From Fischerella thermalis PCC 7521 (lineage in GTDB: Bacteria; Cyanobacteriota; Cyanobacteriia; Cyanobacteriales; Nostocaceae), in assembly GCF_000317225.1 (NCBI RefSeq), contig NZ_AJLL01000078.1:1-38660 (forward strand): 38,660 nucleotides of DNA, in the 5' to 3' direction. Shown here piece after piece: positions 1 to 7,097 of this stretch (position 1 is the first letter of the stretch; each line of letters begins with the position of its first letter). The notes below the pieces were generated by a model that worked only from the letters and a program-made list of their open reading frames with translations, was not told the origin of the DNA and searched no databases. A program made the translations under genes and the position numbers.

Positions 1-36
1 GGGTGGTACTTTCAAATCAGAGGACAGAGAGTACCC

Positions 37-82
37 ATTACCGACGCCGACGCATAAAATAAGTGTTTCAGTGGACATGATA
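37..82 (+). repeat. ~46-bp dispersed element upstream of phoH (copy A)
   Basis: The stretch beginning ATTACCGAC and ending in GGACATGATA matches positions 33417-33463 almost base for base, apart from scattered substitutions and one single-base gap. Both copies lie upstream of a plus-strand gene, here 55 bases before phoH. The core has an imperfect inverted repeat (TGTTYC...GGACA). It may be a dispersed repeat or a shared regulatory site; the sequence alone does not decide. Confidence 0.6.
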
Positions 83-136
83 CTTATTAGAACAATAATT
101 TCTGCAAATATAAGCTATTGGTAATACATTAAAACT

Positions 137-1090
137 ATGGCAGATGCCTTAACAATTGAACTGCCGAATATCGCAAGTGCAATCACTCTGGCTGGACAAG
201 GAGAAGAAAATCTCAAAACTCTGTCTAAGCAAACAGGGGCCAGGCTGGTGCTGCGAGGACAGGAACTACATATTTCTGGAACAGACAAACAAGTTGATTT
301 AGCTTCTCGATTAGTGCGATCGCTCGAATATTTGTGGAGCAAAGGTAATATTGTTTCTAGTGCTGATATTCTCACTGCTCGTCAAGCTTTGGACACCCAT
401 AGAGAAGATGAACTGCGAGACTTGCAAAAGGATGTCCTGGCTAAAACTCGTCGAGGCGAAGAAGTCCGCGCTAAAACTTTTCGGCAAAAACAATATATCC
501 AAGCCCTACATAAGCACGACATGATTTTCTGTACCGGACCGGCTGGTACAGGTAAGACCTTCCTGGCGGTAGTTGTAGCAGTACAAGCGCTTCTGGCTAA
601 TCAGTATGAAAAGCTAATTCTCACTCGCCCTGCTGTTGAAGCAGGTGAAAAACTTGGTTTTTTGCCAGGAGACTTGCAACAAAAAGTCAATCCCTATCTG
701 CGTCCACTTTACGATGCCATCAATGAATTTATCGATCCAGAAAAGGTACCATCATTGATGGAAAGAGGTGTAATTGAAGTTGCTCCTTTAGCTTACATGC
801 GGGGGCGCACACTCAATAATGCCTTTGTGATTGTGGATGAAGCCCAAAATACTACAACTTCCCAGATGAAAATGGTGTTGACTCGCTTGGGTTTTAACTC
901 CCGTATGGTCATTACAGGTGACATAACACAAGTCGATTTACCATTACATCAAGAATCTGGGTTGACAATGGCAATCAAGATTTTGAGGCACGTGGAAGGA
1001 ATTGCTTTTTGTGAATTTAGCCAAAAAGATGTTGTGCGTCATGCCCTAGTTCAACGTATTGTGAATGCATACGAACAGTATGAAAAGTAG
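137..1090 (+). CDS. phoH: PhoH-like ATPase
   Basis: A 317-residue PhoH-family ATPase, a cytoplasmic P-loop protein related to the helicase core and linked in other bacteria to RNA metabolism and phosphate stress. The N-terminal part (about residues 8-70) resembles the small KH-like domain of PhoH-like proteins. The Walker A motif GPAGTGKT is at residues 134-141 and a Walker B-like motif VIVDEAQN is near residue 230. The length is normal for the family. The ATG at 137 follows an AT-rich leader with no strong Shine-Dalgarno sequence. A dispersed element lies at 37-82. The next gene follows in the same direction after an 82-base spacer filled with heptad repeats. The family call is firm; the cellular substrate is unknown. 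Confidence 0.93.
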   Translation: MADALTIELPNIASAITLAGQGEENLKTLSKQTGARLVLRGQELHISGTDKQVDLASRLVRSLEYLWSKGNIVSSADILTARQALDTHREDELRDLQKDVLAKTRRGEEVRAKTFRQKQYIQALHKHDMIFCTGPAGTGKTFLAVVVAVQALLANQYEKLILTRPAVEAGEKLGFLPGDLQQKVNPYLRPLYDAINEFIDPEKVPSLMERGVIEVAPLAYMRGRTLNNAFVIVDEAQNTTTSQMKMVLTRLGFNSRMVITGDITQVDLPLHQESGLTMAIKILRHVEGIAFCEFSQKDVVRHALVQRIVNAYEQYEK

Positions 1091-1159
1091 TGATTAGTTG
1101 GTAGTTGGTTGTTGTTTAGAAAAAATAACAACCAACAATCAACAATCAACAATCAACAA
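1091..1159. repeat. heptad repeats forming an inverted repeat
   Basis: GTTGGTTGTT (1104-1113) and AACAACCAAC (1127-1136) form a perfect 10-bp stem, followed by tandem CAACAAT units up to the ribosome-binding site of the next gene. This is the short tandemly repeated sequence type common in filamentous cyanobacteria. Confidence 0.75.
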
Positions 1160-1172
1160 GGAAAAAGGACAA

Positions 1173-1583
1173 ATGAAAAATACATTAAAAGAATTTTTGG
1201 AAGCTTGTGAAACTTTGGGAACTTTGCGTTTAATTGTCACTAGCAGCGCCGCAGTCTTGGAAGCGCGGGGCAAAATTGAAAAGTTGTTTTATGCAGAGCT
1301 ACCTAAGGGTAAATACGCAAATATGCATACAGAAGGTTTTGAATTTCACTTAAACATGGACAAAATTACTCAAGTGAAATTTGAAACGGGTGAAGCGAAG
1401 CGGGGTAATTTCACCACCTATGCAATCAGATTTATCGACGATAAACAGGAACCTGCTTTGAGTCTATTTTTACAATGGGGTAAGCCGGGTGAGTATGAAC
1501 CGGGACAAGTAGAGGCTTGGCACACTCTCCGGGAAAAGTATGGAGAAGTTTGGCAGCCTGCACCCTTGTCAGAGATTAGTTAA
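1173..1583 (+). CDS. ChuX/HutX-like haem-utilisation fold protein (putative)
   Basis: A 136-residue soluble protein. The ATG at 1173 is preferred over an upstream in-frame start at 1098 because the longer version would translate the heptad repeat, and because AAGGAAAAAGGAC precedes 1173. The middle section (GFEFHLNMDKITQVKFE) and the C-terminal part (SLFLQWGKPGEYEPG) follow the pattern of the HemS/ChuX/HutX superfamily: a GF-HL strand, a strand pair, then a G-R/K-PG turn before a helix. That family binds or handles haem in the cytoplasm. A globin gene lies convergently about 0.2 kb downstream, which fits a haem theme but is weak evidence. It could equally be a conserved cyanobacterial protein of unknown role with the same fold. 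Confidence 0.7.
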   Translation: MKNTLKEFLEACETLGTLRLIVTSSAAVLEARGKIEKLFYAELPKGKYANMHTEGFEFHLNMDKITQVKFETGEAKRGNFTTYAIRFIDDKQEPALSLFLQWGKPGEYEPGQVEAWHTLREKYGEVWQPAPLSEIS

Positions 1584-1798
1584 TAGTTGTTGTTTGTTGA
1601 TAGTTGTTTGTTGTTTGTAGAGGAAGTGCAAGCAAAGATCGAGCCATTGTCAGCAGCCCAACAAAAAATTAAGTTGAATTTATGGTAGTGCAGGGTATGT
1701 GGAGAATGCGCCCTGTAACTTATTTGTGCTAAACACAGGTAGGAGTTTTTGCAAACCACTAATCAATAGTTAACCCGATCAGATAACAAGGTATTTGT

Positions 1799-2353
1799 CT
1801 ACATAGAGCGCGCGCCAGTGGCAATTAAACGCCTAAACAAACCTTGAGTCCAACCAGTTTCTCTGAGAACAGCATCTGATGATACCTCTACATAAGCTTG
1901 CTCAATAAATGCTAAATCAATCATGCAGATGCGGCTAAGGGCTTCTTTGAGGGCTTGGTTTTGACCATCAACTTGTATGCGCTTTTCTACTTCGTGAATT
2001 ACTGTCGCCATTGCTGGAACAACGTGTTGAGGTCCAATTCCTATACGGACGTGAACTAAACCGATTTTCCAACGGCGATCGGCATAAGCTTGACCCCAGT
2101 CATCCATACCTGTAAACATTTCGTGAAACCATTGAATAAAGGTTTCACGCAACCGATGAATACGCCCGTTTCCATCATGCAAAATTGCACTCATTTCCGC
2201 ATCACGCCCCAGGTAGGCATAAAAATGGTCAGCCATTTCGGGAGCAATTTGTAAACCCCAGTCGGCTTGGGACTTCAGTGTGGCTTTGTTCTCATCTGTT
2301 AAGCCTACACGCTGTTCTAGGGTAGACAAAAAGGCGAGTGTTTCTAAAGGCAT
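1799..2353 (-). CDS. single-domain globin of the protoglobin/globin-coupled-sensor type
   Basis: A 184-residue all-helical protein of the globin-coupled-sensor/protoglobin family, expected to bind haem and sense O2, NO or CO. The ATG at 2353 is chosen over the upstream start at 2383 because AAGGAGA lies at the right distance. The family pattern KIGLVHVRIGIGPQH is clear, and H101 in LVHVR is the expected proximal haem ligand. No methyl-accepting, GGDEF or kinase output domain is attached, so any signal would have to pass through a partner. It is the last gene of a co-directional minus-strand run with the V4R-like, Roadblock, GTPase and PATAN genes, which suggests it feeds that switch. A role in O2 storage or NO detoxification is an alternative. 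Confidence 0.85.
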   Translation of the reverse strand: MPLETLAFLSTLEQRVGLTDENKATLKSQADWGLQIAPEMADHFYAYLGRDAEMSAILHDGNGRIHRLRETFIQWFHEMFTGMDDWGQAYADRRWKIGLVHVRIGIGPQHVVPAMATVIHEVEKRIQVDGQNQALKEALSRICMIDLAFIEQAYVEVSSDAVLRETGWTQGLFRRLIATGARSM

Positions 2354-2388
2354 TATCAACTTCTCCTTGTAATAACTAAACAACTAAA

Positions 2389-2853
2389 TTATGATAATTT
2401 GGTAAACTCAAATACATCATAATTGCCACCACGCAATATAGATTCAGTATGCTTGCCTTGCAGGCGTTGATTAAAAGTTTCTTCTAGTACACCCCAAATA
2501 GCACCAAGGGTATAAGTACATTTACGCTGTGAACCTTGGGGTTCATCAGCAGAACATAAGGTTTCTGATGTATGTACCTTGATTACCTCATTATCTTCTT
2601 GGACAATTTTCTCGACTATACACAGACGAGTGCCATCTTTACCGAAACCATGATCGAGTTTGTCGGCTAGTTCCTCTAAGGACATCGACGAGTTTGCTAG
2701 GTCTAATTCTTGAGCTAAGGTTTTGCCACGATAACGACCTGCCGCAGTTAAAGCGATCGCAGTTGCTTTTTCGCCCAAAGCCTCTTCCATACCTGTAATT
2801 GCTGCCTTGAAACAGATAATACTGCTAAAATCCCCTAAGATAGGACGTAACAT
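2389..2853 (-). CDS. V4R/hydrocarbon-binding-like protein (putative sensor)
   Basis: A 154-residue soluble protein. The ATG at 2853 is selected because CAGGAGC lies just upstream; the longer in-frame extension to 2925 lacks this. An internal GRYRGKTLAQ segment, and a C-terminal half with CTYTLGAIWGVLEE followed by ILRGGNYDVFEF, resemble the V4R/4VR domain, whose hallmark is a G-rich helix start and a terminal G-x-x-x-x-x-F-E/F strand. V4R domains bind small hydrophobic ligands or metals in sensory proteins. The assignment is by pattern only and I am not certain of it. The gene is 35 bases upstream of the globin gene and downstream of the Roadblock gene on the same strand, so it is likely part of the same transcript. 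Confidence 0.7.
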   Translation of the reverse strand: MLRPILGDFSSIICFKAAITGMEEALGEKATAIALTAAGRYRGKTLAQELDLANSSMSLEELADKLDHGFGKDGTRLCIVEKIVQEDNEVIKVHTSETLCSADEPQGSQRKCTYTLGAIWGVLEETFNQRLQGKHTESILRGGNYDVFEFTKLS

Positions 2854-2953
2854 CTGTGATGCTCCTGTAAATTCAATGCAATTTGAGATAGGAATCTTAA
2901 GATATAAAATCGGTAATCCAAACACTTGTGTATGGATTGTTTTGTGTTTTTAG

Positions 2954-3628
2954 TCAGGCTAACAGAGGGGAAATTCTTGCCACAGCACGTTTGACTTCTA
3001 GAAACAGTAAGCCTTGTTTGACTCCTGCACCAGCAAGTACTAATAAAACTGCATCACTCCCACAAGCAACTAGGACGCCGTAGCCTTTTTCTCCTTCCAC
3101 AACAATACGTTCTACATTCCCACGAACTAGTTCACGACCAATCCGTTCACCCAAGGACAGCATAGATGCAGACATAGCAGCAGTTCGTTCTTCATCCATT
3201 CCACCTGGTAACACAGAAGCCAAAGCCAAGCCATCTGGACTTACTAAAGCCGCACCTTGAACATCAGAGGTTCCAGACACAAAGTTTTGCAGTTCGTCTT
3301 GCAACATTGAGACGTTAATCATGAATTTGTCCTCCACAATATTTAATACAAATGTATGAGTCTTCTGGGTAGTTGTAGTGAACACAGAGTCTACCGTTAC
3401 CACTGGTAACGAGTGTGCTGTATTTTCCGCAATTGTTGATTCTGGTAAATGTGCTTTTGTTAACAAGTGTGATTCTGGCGACACAGAGGATTTTGCTTGA
3501 AATCCCCTGGTGAGTAGTTTTAGTAAGTAGCCCAGAAGCATAGCGGTTAAACAGCAGACTATGAATAGCGTGATGGCGATCGCATCATCTGCGGCCAATA
3601 GCTGACTCCAAGAATTGAGACAACTCAA
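2954..3628 (-). CDS. Roadblock/LC7 domain protein, possibly membrane-anchored
   Basis: The C-terminal ~120 residues form a Roadblock/LC7 domain (VQGAALVSPDGLALAS, then a helix with AAMSASMLSLGERIGREL, then ERIVVEGEKGYGVLV). This fold, also found in MglB and CvnB, partners Ras-like GTPases. The open frame extends about 102 codons upstream and carries a hydrophobic stretch (ITLFIVCCLTAMLLGYLL) followed by a Ser/Thr-rich linker, which would anchor the domain in the membrane. The extended form starts at TTG 3628 with no obvious Shine-Dalgarno. An internal ATG at 3322 (MINVSM) is preceded by GTGGAGGAC at ideal spacing and would give a normal 122-residue soluble Roadblock protein. Both forms could exist. 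The domain is secure; the start is not. Confidence 0.85.
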   Translation of the reverse strand: MSCLNSWSQLLAADDAIAITLFIVCCLTAMLLGYLLKLLTRGFQAKSSVSPESHLLTKAHLPESTIAENTAHSLPVVTVDSVFTTTTQKTHTFVLNIVEDKFMINVSMLQDELQNFVSGTSDVQGAALVSPDGLALASVLPGGMDEERTAAMSASMLSLGERIGRELVRGNVERIVVEGEKGYGVLVACGSDAVLLVLAGAGVKQGLLFLEVKRAVARISPLLA

Positions 3629-3728
3629 ATATAAGTAACAAGGAAAATTCCCGATAACAGGATAAAAAATTGTTACTTGTTTTATCTTTTACATTTTGTT
3701 TAGAAGTTTGTTACAAACATCAAACTTG

Positions 3729-4277
3729 TTATTCCGTAGAATACTGGTAATATTTGGCAAATTCTTCCAGCAAGGCAATTAAACTTTTTTTTACAGAAGC
3801 AGCTTCCGTAGGATTAACAGATATTATCGGTAATCTGTTATTTTCATCCAGTAACCCTAAAGTTAAGGCTATATCTTCCATCGGCCAAGCTTCAGGGCAA
3901 TCAGTATGAGTTAACCCTATTAAACATGGTATTTGTACCCGATGCTTCATAAACTGAAGAATTTTTCGACTATAGCGCAGATGTTCTGGACGGTGTGCAT
4001 CGATTAGCAAAATGTAGGCATGGGCTTTTTGAATTAAGATGTCCCACATAAAATCAAAGCGTACTTGTCCAGGTGTGCCATAAAGATGTAGTGATTGGTT
4101 GGGTGCAATAGTCAATCGCCCAAAATCTAATGCAACTGTAGTTTTTTCTTTCAGGAGTGCGATTTCATCAGTTGCTTTTCTATCGGTATCTACCGTTTCG
4201 ATTTCACTGATGGTACGAATAAAGCTTGTTTTACCTGCACCTACGCCTCCAGTGACTACAATGCGTAGGATTTCCAT
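3729..4277 (-). CDS. small Ras-like GTPase (COG2229/CvnD-MglA type)
   Basis: A 182-residue cytoplasmic GTPase. The P-loop GGVGAGKTS spans residues 10-18, and switch/G3 is LYGTPGQVRFDFMW (about residues 66-79), the typical signature of the COG2229/CvnD branch. The usual NKxD base-recognition motif is replaced by THTD at residues 123-126. The ATG at 4277 overlaps the TGA of the upstream PATAN gene (4279-4277), a coupled stop/start, and GAGGAG lies a few bases before it. The Roadblock gene follows 100 bases downstream on the same strand. By analogy with MglA/MglB and the Streptomyces conservons, the pair should form a nucleotide-dependent switch. The target process is not known from the sequence. 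Confidence 0.9.
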   Translation of the reverse strand: MEILRIVVTGGVGAGKTSFIRTISEIETVDTDRKATDEIALLKEKTTVALDFGRLTIAPNQSLHLYGTPGQVRFDFMWDILIQKAHAYILLIDAHRPEHLRYSRKILQFMKHRVQIPCLIGLTHTDCPEAWPMEDIALTLGLLDENNRLPIISVNPTEAASVKKSLIALLEEFAKYYQYSTE

Positions 4278-5149
4278 CAATTATTACTCCTCAAAAAGCC
4301 AACTAGATTTTGTAAAAATAAAGTACTGATCTTGATTGTTTCCATGACTGGAGACTGTCGTGATTCCAAGGAATTAACTAAGTTTAAATCTACAGGATAA
4401 TCACTCAGTTCTGGTGTTGATGCCATCAAGGGAACTTCTTCTACTAAACAAGCTAAAATTAACCGAAAAGCTGCTTGCTGAACTAAAGCTATTGGTTGAT
4501 TAATTTGAGATGCGATCGCACTTAAAGCAACACTACCATTAGCGAATTCCCACACTTGCCACTCCAAAGCATGTAAATGAATTTGTGGTTTACCTGGAGC
4601 AATACTGCGTATAGCAGAACTCGCATCTGGAAGTGCATCAGCTAATATTTTCCAGTTCTTTATTGTTCTTAAAGCCATGAGAGCCACTTCTGTAGCCCTT
4701 AGACTTAAACCTGTCATTTCTTGAGCGGGTAAAGGTGCTTTGCTATCGAGTTTAAACACACCTTTTTGAATTTCAAATAACTGTCGCACCTGATGGAGTT
4801 GACTCGCAAATAATAAATTTAATTGCTCAGTATTCAGTAATCCTTGTGCTTTTAGATATAAACCAAGGGGCTTGTCCGTGGAAAATGTTTGTCGATATTG
4901 TTCTATAAGTGACTGATTTAACCACTTTCTTTGAGCAATTTTGTAGACTAAACCCTGACCATTTAGGCGGTTTGCTGCTGCAACTACACGTCCCTGTTTA
5001 AACCAGATGTAATAGTATTGTGATTTTGATTCAGGAGTATGAATATCTGGTAAAGTACATACACTTAAACACCCAGATTTTCTGCCTTTGTCAATTATTT
5101 GAAATAACTCAGCCAAAGAAAAGTCAGTGAAGGAACTAGATAGGTTCAT
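4277..5149 (-). CDS. PATAN/DUF4388 domain protein
   Basis: A 290-residue protein from the ATG at 5149; an in-frame TTG at 5161 would add four residues. The N-terminal ~150 residues match the PATAN/DUF4388 pattern: FSLAELFQIIDKGRKSGCLSV, then YIWFKQGRVVAA, which recalls a domain found with response regulators and in bacterial polarity and motility systems. The rest is helical and may contain a winged-helix-like region (ALSAIASQINQPIALVQQAAFRL). It is the first gene of the run and its TGA overlaps the GTPase ATG, so the two products are probably made in matched amounts. It is a plausible adaptor or effector of the GTPase; no enzymatic motif is seen. Confidence 0.85.
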   Translation of the reverse strand: MNLSSSFTDFSLAELFQIIDKGRKSGCLSVCTLPDIHTPESKSQYYYIWFKQGRVVAAANRLNGQGLVYKIAQRKWLNQSLIEQYRQTFSTDKPLGLYLKAQGLLNTEQLNLLFASQLHQVRQLFEIQKGVFKLDSKAPLPAQEMTGLSLRATEVALMALRTIKNWKILADALPDASSAIRSIAPGKPQIHLHALEWQVWEFANGSVALSAIASQINQPIALVQQAAFRLILACLVEEVPLMASTPELSDYPVDLNLVNSLESRQSPVMETIKISTLFLQNLVGFLRSNN

Positions 5150-5919
5150 TAGTTCATCCAAACATAAATAAAGTAATTTATGAAAGATTACACCCTAATA
5201 AATAACTGAATACCCTGTCGGTTTTAACTGACTACTATTCAACAATGATAAACACCTACAAACTTGAGCTAATTATTTTGTTTAGAGATTAAAGCAATGA
5301 CCAAAACAAATTAGATTTAAGAGTTCATAATTGGTAATTTAAGTTATAAACTCCAACTCAGCACTGTAGGCTAATAATGTTAATTTCCCAGTTCTCAATT
5401 GACATCTTACTCTAACAACTTTTTAGTAACAATCAAGGTAGATTGCTATTTTGCAAAATTATTTACATTTTTATTGTCACATCATTCAGAAGCATAAATA
5501 TAGAATTCGCTTATTAGAATGAGTAATTTTACTAATTAAACTATTTATTATTGATGTAGCTTCAGTAATAACACTAAAATCGTTTATTTACAAGTATAAA
5601 TTAAAACTTTAAACTTACCTGATTCTAATTCTCAAGCTCTTCATGGATACTAGTATCAAGCAAAAAGCATCAATTTAGATGAATTTTAGACAAAATATGT
5701 GGAAAACACACATGTCTAGCCAAATCAGCTTCTCTAAGCAGAAAAATAGACTTTGAAGACTAAACACTCTTCAGTATTTTTGTAATCAGGTAATGTTTTT
5801 ATTGAGTTTATTGATTTGATAGCTAAATTTAGTAACGAAATTGCAACATAATTTCTAATTAGATGAGCTTTTAATCCAGAAAAATTTACATTTTGCAAAT
5901 TATAGTGTTGATAGTTAAC
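5150..5919. other. 770-bp AT-rich intergenic region
   Basis: This divergent intergenic region lies between the PATAN gene (minus) and the DUF6816-like gene (plus). It is strongly AT-rich with no convincing reading frame and no tandem repeat. It must contain the promoter of the five-gene minus-strand cassette near 5150-5300, but I cannot place boxes with confidence. Confidence 0.5.
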
Positions 5920-6657
5920 ATGAGAAAAATCTGGGGTTTTTGCTTGATTTTTTTATTCTTGCTGTGGAGTGGAGATGCAAAAGCGGGAGAGTTAGCTAAA
6001 CGTTTAGATAGTTTCCCTGTGTGGGAAAAAATTACTTCCACAAAACCTGCTGTGGGAGATTTAATATATCCTGACTGGATGGCGGGTGATTGGCAACTGG
6101 TTAGCACCCTTGTAGATATGGTTGCACCTTTAGCTCCTGATATTGTCACTCCTGGGTTTGAGGGTAATCGTCAGTATCTGAATCAGCCTCTGAGGTTTCA
6201 AGTAAGATTTCTACGAGAAAGCACACCTGTTGCTGATACTAAATCAGCAGTAGTAGCAGATAGAGCATTTAACGGGTTAAATTTGGCACGGGCTTATTTA
6301 GGCGATACAGCCGTAATCTCCGTCAAAGTAGATCCAGATTCACCCAATCGTCAGATAACATTTTTACGTCATGAACGTCAGCTAGTTTCAATTGTTTCTG
6401 CACGCGCCACAGAAACAACATCCGATGGTAGGTTTATAACAACCGAAGTTTTTCAACAAATATTTAAAGGTGGTGGACGTCCCTATTTCAACTCTGTAGA
6501 ATCTACCACCGCTTACCGCAAATTATCTACTTCCAACCCAGCCATAGAAGGTGATCAAGTCACTGCTGTTTACCTTTCACCACAAGATCCAGATTATTTT
6601 AAAGCAGGTTCTCGTCCAGTTGCTTTATATAGATATCGCTTGGAATTTTTTCGATAG
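5920..6657 (+). CDS. exported DUF6816-like protein
   Basis: A 245-residue protein from the ATG at 5920, where a hydrophobic signal sequence begins (MRKIWGFCLIFLFLLWSGDA, cleavage likely after AKA). The mature part contains YPDWMAGDWQLVSTLVDM, VTPGFEGN and a C-terminal ALYRYRLEFFR, a pattern I associate with the cyanobacterial/plastid DUF6816 family, which has no defined biochemical role. An upstream in-frame TTG (5893) would only lengthen the signal peptide. It likely acts in the thylakoid lumen or periplasm. It stands alone, with an inverted repeat downstream. Confidence 0.8.
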   Translation: MRKIWGFCLIFLFLLWSGDAKAGELAKRLDSFPVWEKITSTKPAVGDLIYPDWMAGDWQLVSTLVDMVAPLAPDIVTPGFEGNRQYLNQPLRFQVRFLRESTPVADTKSAVVADRAFNGLNLARAYLGDTAVISVKVDPDSPNRQITFLRHERQLVSIVSARATETTSDGRFITTEVFQQIFKGGGRPYFNSVESTTAYRKLSTSNPAIEGDQVTAVYLSPQDPDYFKAGSRPVALYRYRLEFFR

Positions 6658-6856
6658 TTACTTGTCAATTGTTTGTGGTAAGCCTTGTAACATTATCCAA
6701 CCAACCACAATTAGCAACACACAGCTACCTAAAAATCCCAAATCCCAGGCTAATTGATGCACCCCTGGTTTCACATGATGAATACCGAGTTTTACCAAAA
6801 TATAAAACGTTTTGAAGCGCGATCTTCTGCCTGGAGAAATGATTTAAGTTTTTTAC

Positions 6857-6924
6857 CTTCGTGTCTTGGTGTCTTGGTGGTTAATAAAATGATTTTTTCA
6901 CCACCAAGACACTAAGACACCAAG
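6857..6924. repeat. 24-bp inverted repeat, CTTCGTGTCTTGG family
   Basis: The left arm 6857-6880 and right arm 6901-6924 are inverted copies matching at 22 of 24 positions, separated by a 20-bp AT-rich spacer. Related sequences occur at 19752-19812 (two arms), 28034-28058 (one arm) and 36088-36113 (one arm). It could act as a bidirectional terminator or as a small non-autonomous mobile repeat. The rest of 6658-7097 shows no gene. Confidence 0.75.
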
Positions 6925-7097
6925 AAAAATAGATAAATTTAACTTAAAAGGGCTATCTCACCCTGTCCTACCGAACATCCCTTTTTGTGCGTTCGTTTGG
7001 GGTGATAATTTGATAATTTGCCTCTTGACTACAATGTAATATGTATGTAGTATAAACTTCCGGAGCTAAAGGCTCATGCTCTTGGACAGTGTGCATC

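Noticed and set aside
1617-1688. Short open stretch (VEEVQAKIEPLSAAQQKI) between convergent genes
   Set aside because: Only about 24 codons, no start with a ribosome site and no recognisable family; it could be a decayed gene end, but support is too thin.
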